Shown: piece by piece, positions 31,748-36,677 of the stretch | Numbering within the stretch: the stretch's first letter is position 1 | Layout of the letters: each line of letters begins with the position of its first letter | Assembly: GCA_026987955.1 (NCBI GenBank) | Contig: JALSME010000106.1 | Span: forward strand, 1 to 36,677 | DNA from: Sulfurospirillum sp. | GTDB taxonomy: Bacteria > Campylobacterota > Campylobacteria > Campylobacterales > Sulfurospirillaceae | DNA length: 36,677 nucleotides | Direction of reading: 5' to 3' | Made by a program: the position numbers and the translations under genes | The notes under the pieces: generated by a model | The model's input: only the letters and a program-made list of their open reading frames with translations | Told to the model about the DNA's origin: nothing | The model's database searches: none

Positions 31748-33839
31748 GAATTACAAATCCCCTTTTACTTTTTGATTCTATGCTATATACAGTATAACTT
31801 ATCTTAACATCATCACCAAATTTTTCATGAATTAACCATCCACCCTCTTTTGCCCTATCTCGACCTAATCCAATATTTGAAAGCCTTGTCAATCTCTTTA
31901 TCTCACTATCACTAATTCCTAAGGTTCCATCTCTTTGCACCTTATTAAGTGAGGCAAAACCACCACTTCCTATAATAGGTATAACTTCAAAGTAATCTGA
32001 TTTGCTATATTGGCTTAAAAACTTATCTACTTTTTCTTTACATGTAGAGCTGATTTTAAAGTTTCCACTAATCATATCTCCACACTCTACTTTGCCTAAC
32101 AACTCGAGTTTAGATGCAGATTTAGAAGTCCTGTTTTTAGTTTCAATCTCTTTAATACTCTTTTTTAATGCTGTGATTCTTCTTATATATTCTCCGAGCT
32201 TTTCTTTATCTTTATCTCTTAATTTTAATTCATTTTTTATTAATGAAATTTTTTCATTTAATATAGCAATTTTTTCTATGTAGCTCTTTTCACTAGCAAT
32301 CATGCTATCTTTTGATGAAATTAAGTTTTTATTATTTGAAATTGTTTTATTAAGCTCAATCCCTAGTTTTTTATTTTTTTCTCTTAAATTTGCTATTAAA
32401 TCTCTATTTTCAATATTATTATATTTTATTTTCATCTCTAGTGACGCTATTTTTTGATTTAAAATACCATAGTTACTGTTATGCTTTTTTTCACTCTTTT
32501 TAATCTCTCTATCTATTTTAACTCTAGTATCTTCTTCCCCCTTTTCAAGCTCTTTAATCTTGTCTTGTAGTTGAAGTATTTTGTCATTTTTTTGTGATGT
32601 TTCTTTAATTTTTTCAGTCAAACTAGTTTTAACACTTTTTTCACTTATTTTTAATTTTTCAAGCTCTTTTTTTAATCTTTTAATTTCATCATTTGATCTA
32701 TTTATTTCTAATGCTTTTTGTTTTATAATTTTTTGAATATTTATTTTATTTGTCTCTTTAATATTATTACTCTCTTCTACTAGAGAATTATTTAGTTTTA
32801 TTTCTTTATTCAATTTTTTTATAAGATCATCAATCTCTTTTTTCTGTTCCATATCAATTTTTTTATACTTATCTTCAATTTTTTTAATAATCTCTTTATA
32901 TTTTTCCTTAATAGCCTCTTTTTCTAAACTACTATTTTTCACAATTTCATTAAATTCTTGAAGTTTTTTACTATTTTCAGATTCAATTTTTAAAATATCT
33001 TGTGAATTTTTACTTAAAAGTCTATTTTTTTCAAGCATCATTTCATGTATTTTATTTTCTAGCGAAAGAATATCTTGATCTTTTTTACTAAGCTCTTGTA
33101 CCATGACTGTATTCTTTGAATTAAGTCTATCTTTAAGTTCAGAAATTTGATTATTTAACGAGTTATTTATATTTTTCACTGAATTTAATTTTGACTCATA
33201 CATTGTATTTATCTCTTTTTCTCTTTTTAGAGACTCCCTTTTCTCCTTATCAAGCTCTTTTTTTAAGCTAATAACAATATCTTTTGAACTACTATTTTTT
33301 TGATTTAATTTTTGTGATAACTCAATATTTTCTCTATGAAGATCATTTATCTTTTGTGTAAGCTCACTTATGTTTTTATAATGCTGCTTCTCTGCTTCAT
33401 TAATTTTTTCAAGGTTGTTAGAGAGAAGTTTCTTTTGATTGGTACTATTTTTTGACTTCTCATACTCTACCATTTTAGCTAACTCATTTTTATCAGCGAC
33501 AAGCAAAATGTTTTCTCTCTCTAAAAATGATATTTTATTATTTAGTGAGTCAATTATATTGCTAGTTTCTGTTAAGGGGTTACCATTATCATCAAATATA
33601 TTTGTTTCTTGTTCATATATTTTAGTTAATTTTATATTGTTTTTATTAATATACTTTTTTTGTATATTTTCTGGTAGAGAGTCGAATGTCAACTCTTTTT
33701 TTAGAACATATTCATCATTTAATTCTTTTAAACTTATCCCACCTAAGTTACCAAATAGATAAAAAAGCAGTAGGCTACCTATAAAAAGTAGCCCTAATAC
33801 TATTGATAAAAAGAGTAAAAACGAATTGTTTCTCTGCAT
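31734..33839 (-). CDS. Membrane-anchored long coiled-coil protein with OmpA-like C-terminal domain
   Basis: 701 residues. One N-terminal transmembrane helix (about 5-30, LFLSIVLGLLFIGSLLLFYLFG), a short globular stretch, then about 490 residues (roughly 85-575) of Lys/Glu/Ile/Leu/Asn-rich heptad coiled coil, and a compact C-terminal domain of about 120 residues starting at LLGKVECGDMISG. That domain has VDKFLSQYSKSDYFEVIPIIG and LSNIGLGRDRAKEGGWLIHEKFG, reminiscent of the strand-helix and RA-x-L helix of OmpA/MotB peptidoglycan-binding domains. This is a tentative resemblance. With an N-in anchor, the coil and end domain would lie in the periplasm. No ribosome site is evident before the ATG, 3 bases after the oxidoreductase gene, so translation is probably coupled. 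Confidence 0.8.
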   Translation of the reverse strand: MQRNNSFLLFLSIVLGLLFIGSLLLFYLFGNLGGISLKELNDEYVLKKELTFDSLPENIQKKYINKNNIKLTKIYEQETNIFDDNGNPLTETSNIIDSLNNKISFLERENILLVADKNELAKMVEYEKSKNSTNQKKLLSNNLEKINEAEKQHYKNISELTQKINDLHRENIELSQKLNQKNSSSKDIVISLKKELDKEKRESLKREKEINTMYESKLNSVKNINNSLNNQISELKDRLNSKNTVMVQELSKKDQDILSLENKIHEMMLEKNRLLSKNSQDILKIESENSKKLQEFNEIVKNSSLEKEAIKEKYKEIIKKIEDKYKKIDMEQKKEIDDLIKKLNKEIKLNNSLVEESNNIKETNKINIQKIIKQKALEINRSNDEIKRLKKELEKLKISEKSVKTSLTEKIKETSQKNDKILQLQDKIKELEKGEEDTRVKIDREIKKSEKKHNSNYGILNQKIASLEMKIKYNNIENRDLIANLREKNKKLGIELNKTISNNKNLISSKDSMIASEKSYIEKIAILNEKISLIKNELKLRDKDKEKLGEYIRRITALKKSIKEIETKNRTSKSASKLELLGKVECGDMISGNFKISSTCKEKVDKFLSQYSKSDYFEVIPIIGSGGFASLNKVQRDGTLGISDSEIKRLTRLSNIGLGRDRAKEGGWLIHEKFGDDVKISYTVYSIESKSKRGFVIRVYR

Positions 33840-33842
33840 ATA

Positions 33843-34802
33843 TTATTTATTTTTTGTTTTTAGAATATGAGTTACTATATCGTGTGCATGATTTAGTGCA
33901 ATCGCGATAGATCCACCACTTTGAACAGCAATATCACCTGCAAGGTAGAGTCCTTTTGTCTTTGTTTCAAAGTTTTCATCAAATTCAGGCTTATTATTTT
34001 CATCAAATGTTACACCACAATTTCTTAAAAAATCTACAGGTGTAGTTCCACCAATGGCATATATTACTCTATCATATATAGTATAATATCCATCTGTAAA
34101 ATTAACTTTTACAAGTCCATTTTCATTCTCTAAAGATGTAACATCAACTCCCATTCTTAGTCTTAATTTTTCTTGTCCATTATACTCATATATCATTTTT
34201 TCATTGATCTCATTAAGTCTTGTAAACTTATCTCTTCTGTAGTTCAAAGTAACAGTATTTGTTTTTGAGAGCTCAATTGCATATTCGACAGCTGAATTTC
34301 CACCACCTACAAGTAGAAGTTTCTCTCCACTTGAACACTTGTCTAAGTTAAAATTTACTCTATCTTTAATTGATGGGGGTATTTTATAGCTTGGCTTATT
34401 TGGCTTACCCATAGTTCCAATTGCAATTATGACATTTTTTGATGCATAACCTGCGGTTGTTGTTATAATCTGAAAAATATCGCCATCTTTTTTGATCTTT
34501 TCAACTTCAGAATTAAATGCAGTATCTATCTTACCAGTATCTAAAAGCTCATCAAAGTAGTTTAGTGTACTCTCTTTTGTACCGTCTGTAAAATCAACAT
34601 TTCCTGAGAGTTCTATAACCTGACCTTTATAATCTTTATCAACTCTTTTGTTGTCTTTATAAAATTTTCTAATTGTCTGAGAGTGATTATCTCCTTTTTC
34701 AATCATAAGAATTTTATCTAGACCCATTACTTTTGACTCAACAGCAGCACCAATTCCTCCAGGACCTCCACCAATTATGACCATATCGTATACTTGTTGC
34801 AT
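33843..34802 (-). CDS. FAD/NAD(P)-dependent oxidoreductase, thioredoxin-reductase-like without CxxC
   Basis: 319 residues. The ATG at 34802 is preferred, because GGAAG before it overlaps the in-frame upstream ATG at 34814. Seen: MVIIGGGPGGIGAAVES (FAD dinucleotide site), the second dinucleotide site LLLVGGGNSAVEYAIEL (about 165-181), VIYAIGGTTPV and the C-terminal LYLAGDIAVQSGGSIAIALNHA. No redox-active CxxC is present, so it is not thioredoxin reductase. It resembles the YpdA/ferredoxin-NADP reductase-like group; the electron partner is unknown. First gene of the leftward unit that ends with selU. Confidence 0.88.
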   Translation of the reverse strand: MQQVYDMVIIGGGPGGIGAAVESKVMGLDKILMIEKGDNHSQTIRKFYKDNKRVDKDYKGQVIELSGNVDFTDGTKESTLNYFDELLDTGKIDTAFNSEVEKIKKDGDIFQIITTTAGYASKNVIIAIGTMGKPNKPSYKIPPSIKDRVNFNLDKCSSGEKLLLVGGGNSAVEYAIELSKTNTVTLNYRRDKFTRLNEINEKMIYEYNGQEKLRLRMGVDVTSLENENGLVKVNFTDGYYTIYDRVIYAIGGTTPVDFLRNCGVTFDENNKPEFDENFETKTKGLYLAGDIAVQSGGSIAIALNHAHDIVTHILKTKNK

Positions 34803-34832
34803 TTTTACTTCCATATTTTGATTTAATCATTT

Positions 34833-34841
34833 ATTATAGCA
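34833..34841 (-). promoter_or_regulatory. Extended -10 (TGCTATAAT) for the oxidoreductase operon
   Basis: The minus strand reads TGC-TATAAT, 31 bases before the chosen ATG at 34802. The 72-84-base divergent gap must also hold the proA promoter, for which TATATT at 34863-34868 is a candidate. Confidence 0.6.
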
Positions 34842-34886
34842 AAAAATAGTAAAATTAATTTTATATTGAATATTAAAGGCTTAAAT

Positions 34887-36122
34887 ATGCACAGTTTCTT
34901 AAATGAACTTAAAACTTCTAGCAGTAAACTTTCTACATTGAAATCTAGTAAGAAAAACATAGTTTTATTACAAATGGCAGCTTCTTTAAGAGATAATTGT
35001 AATGTTATATTAGATGAAAATGCTAAGGATATGGCAAATGGAGAAAAAAACCATCTTACAAAAGCTCTTCTTGATAGACTTTTTTTAGATAAACATAGAC
35101 TAGAAGATATGGCAAAAGCAATAGAAGATATTGCAATGCTAAAAGAGTCAGTAGGTCGTATATTAGATGGTTGGGTTGTACCAAGCGGACTTCGCATTGA
35201 GAAAGTTTCAGTGCCTATTGGTGTTGTTGCGGTTATATATGAGAGTCGTCCAAATGTAACAAGTGACACAGCTGCACTATGCTTTAAAAGTGGCAATGTC
35301 TGTGTTTTAAAGGGTGGCAAAGAAGCCCATTTTTCAAATCATATCATAGCAAAAACTCTTCAAGATGTCTTAGAAAAAAATAGTCTTCCAAAAAATATGA
35401 TATCACTTGTCCCTGATGAGACTAGAGAGGGTGTCTCAAAACTTATAAAGATGGACAAATACATTGATCTTATTATACCAAGAGGAGGAGCTGGACTTAT
35501 TCAATATATAAGTCAAAATTCAACAGTTCCAGTTGTAAAACATGACAAAGGTTTGTGTCACACCTACATAGACAAGGATGCAGACATCGAAACTGCTCTA
35601 AGAGTATCTATCAATGCCAAATGCAGAAGAGTTGGTATTTGTGGAGCAATGGAAACGCTTTTAATACATAAAGATATATCTGCAAAAATACTTCCTATGT
35701 TAAAAGAAAAGTTTAATTCAAATCAAACAGAGCTTTTAGGATGTGAAATTACAAAACAGATAATTGGTACAAAACTAGCAACCGAAGATGACTATAAAAC
35801 TGAGTATTTAGACAATATATTGAGCATCAAAATAGTTGAAAATTTTCATGAAGCTATAGCTCATATTGGAACATATGGTTCACATCATTCAGATGCGATA
35901 ATTACAGAAAATTACACAACAGCTGAAGAGTTTCTAAACTGTATAGATTCAGCATGTGTATACCTAAATGCAAGTACACAATTCACCGATGGTGGAGAGT
36001 TTGGATTTGGTGCAGAGGTTGGGATTAGTACAAATAAGCTACATGCTAGAGGTCCTATGGGTATCAATGAGCTAACAACATACAAATTTAAGATATACGG
36101 TAATGGCAATGTCAGAAAATAG
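34887..36122 (+). CDS. proA: Gamma-glutamyl phosphate reductase ProA
   Basis: 411 residues from the ATG at 34887, which follows AAAGG by seven bases; the longer frame begins with a TTG at 34866 that lacks a ribosome site. Reduces gamma-glutamyl phosphate to glutamate semialdehyde for proline synthesis. Seen: IEKVSVPIGVVAVIYESRPNVTSD, the catalytic cysteine in CRRVGICGAMETLLIH, LIIPRGGAGLI, and the C-terminal FTDGGEFGFGAEVGISTNKLHARGPMG. No proB is adjacent. The stop overlaps the ABC transporter gene by 20 bases. Confidence 0.95.
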   Translation: MHSFLNELKTSSSKLSTLKSSKKNIVLLQMAASLRDNCNVILDENAKDMANGEKNHLTKALLDRLFLDKHRLEDMAKAIEDIAMLKESVGRILDGWVVPSGLRIEKVSVPIGVVAVIYESRPNVTSDTAALCFKSGNVCVLKGGKEAHFSNHIIAKTLQDVLEKNSLPKNMISLVPDETREGVSKLIKMDKYIDLIIPRGGAGLIQYISQNSTVPVVKHDKGLCHTYIDKDADIETALRVSINAKCRRVGICGAMETLLIHKDISAKILPMLKEKFNSNQTELLGCEITKQIIGTKLATEDDYKTEYLDNILSIKIVENFHEAIAHIGTYGSHHSDAIITENYTTAEEFLNCIDSACVYLNASTQFTDGGEFGFGAEVGISTNKLHARGPMGINELTTYKFKIYGNGNVRK

Positions 36123-36677
36123 AGTGCTAGATGTCAAAGACTTAACATTTGGTTACAAAAACTCAAAAAATCTATATGAAAATCTATCTCTACATATAGA
36201 GGTAGGAGAGGTAGTAACTGTCCTTGGAGCAAGTGGTAGTGGCAAAAGCACTCTTTTTGAACTCATAACAAAAAACTTAAAACCAACTTGTGGAGCTATT
36301 ACATGTAGAAATATTGCACAAGTTTTTCAAGATCCATACAGCTCTTTTCATCCAACTTATACTATAAAAAATCAGATAAAAGATGTAGCCTCTTTAGAGG
36401 GATATGAAGAAATTTGTAATGCACTTGAGCTAGATACTACTTTTTTGGATCAAAAACCACATAAACTTAGTGGTGGACAACTTCAAAGATGCTCAATCCT
36501 TAGGGCACTTTTAATGAAACCAAAACTTCTTTTAGCAGATGAGCCTACAAGTGCACTAGATAATGTAACTCAACTAGAAGTCATGAGACTTCTAGTAAAG
36601 TTTTTAGATAGAGTCGGAATCCTACTTATCACCCATGATGAACATCTAGCATCATGGTGCAGTGACAGAATTATAAG
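36103..36677 (+). CDS. ABC transporter ATP-binding protein, peptide/nickel type (3' end cut by window edge)
   Basis: About 190 residues visible. Seen in order: Walker A GASGSGKST, Q-loop QVFQDPYSSFHPTYTI (the DPYSSxxP form is typical of oligopeptide/nickel Dpp/Opp/Nik ATPases), signature LSGGQLQR, Walker B LLLADEPTSALD and the switch ITHD. All catalytic motifs are intact. The segment between Walker A and the Q-loop is shorter than in DppD/F. Starts at 36103 or 36109 are in the same frame (ATG-GCA-ATG), both inside proA; the ribosome site is weak, so coupling to proA is likely. Permease and binding protein genes are not in the window. Confidence 0.88.
   Translation, partial: MAMSENRVLDVKDLTFGYKNSKNLYENLSLHIEVGEVVTVLGASGSGKSTLFELITKNLKPTCGAITCRNIAQVFQDPYSSFHPTYTIKNQIKDVASLEGYEEICNALELDTTFLDQKPHKLSGGQLQRCSILRALLMKPKLLLADEPTSALDNVTQLEVMRLLVKFLDRVGILLITHDEHLASWCSDRII

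Noticed and set aside
34823-35320. 165-codon frame antisense to proA
   Set aside because: Mirror frame of a strongly conserved gene; Ser/Leu-rich with no motif or ribosome site.

Overview
The window is about 36.7 kb of AT-rich chromosome (roughly one third G+C by eye) from a free-living member of the Campylobacterota (Epsilonproteobacteria), most likely a Sulfurimonas-like organism. The pointers are a lone XerH-type recombinase, the flgA-ubiX-coaD-tmk order and the ilvB-ilvH-lpxD order, both of which I recall from Campylobacter and relatives. Nearly every base is coding and genes are packed into long, overlapping transcription units. There is no prophage, CRISPR array, rRNA or complete insertion sequence.

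Layout. 1-1199 (-): 3'-truncated DEAD-box helicase RhlE. 1200-1609: the only gene-free stretch over 300 bases; it holds a terminator-like hairpin and a 273-bp near-palindrome with ~34-bp terminal inverted repeats (MITE-like). 1610-3498 (-): a three-gene cassette (DUF2249 protein, 12-TM NnrS/haem-copper-oxidase-like protein, MIP18/DUF59 protein) behind a perfect FNR-type dyad. 3585-4646 (+): xerH, apparently leaderless. 4643-7404 (-): sixA, a small gene broken by a 16-bp tandem duplication, and a PAS/degenerate GGDEF/PilZ protein. 7502-18580 (+): murA, moeA, tRNA-Gly, flgA, ubiX, coaD, tmk, hisS, speA, cysE, an aspartate aminotransferase and a GltD-like oxidoreductase. 18617-25434 (-): MCP, class-IV aminotransferase, EamA exporter, ilvB, ilvH, lpxD and a small conserved protein. 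25524-27181 (+): pdxJ-pdxA. 27143-34802 (-): FAD oxidoreductase, long coiled-coil membrane protein, TrmN6-like methyltransferase, YkgJ-like protein, TPR lipoprotein, trpC, HIT protein, selU. 34887-36677 (+): proA and a truncated ABC ATPase.

How the genes work together. Most are housekeeping: peptidoglycan and lipid A (murA, lpxD), cofactors (moeA, coaD, ubiX, pdxJ/pdxA), amino acids (ilvBH, cysE, proA, trpC, aspartate aminotransferase), translation and tRNA modification (hisS, selU, TrmN6-like), and motility or signalling (flgA, MCP, PilZ protein). The DUF2249/NnrS-like/MIP18 trio is the clearest accessory unit. An FNR-type site at the class II activator position suggests anaerobic or nitrogen-oxide control.

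The most unusual signals are the FNR-box arrangement between a leaderless xerH and this trio, the giant hairpin element that supplies a gene's stop codon, a tandem duplication that looks able to switch a reading frame, an over-represented palindrome (TACATGTA / CTCTACATGTAGAG), and three genes whose full-length frames contain no ATG, GTG or TTG start but have ATA where the start should be. No search could be run. Family assignments rest on motifs read directly from the translations.
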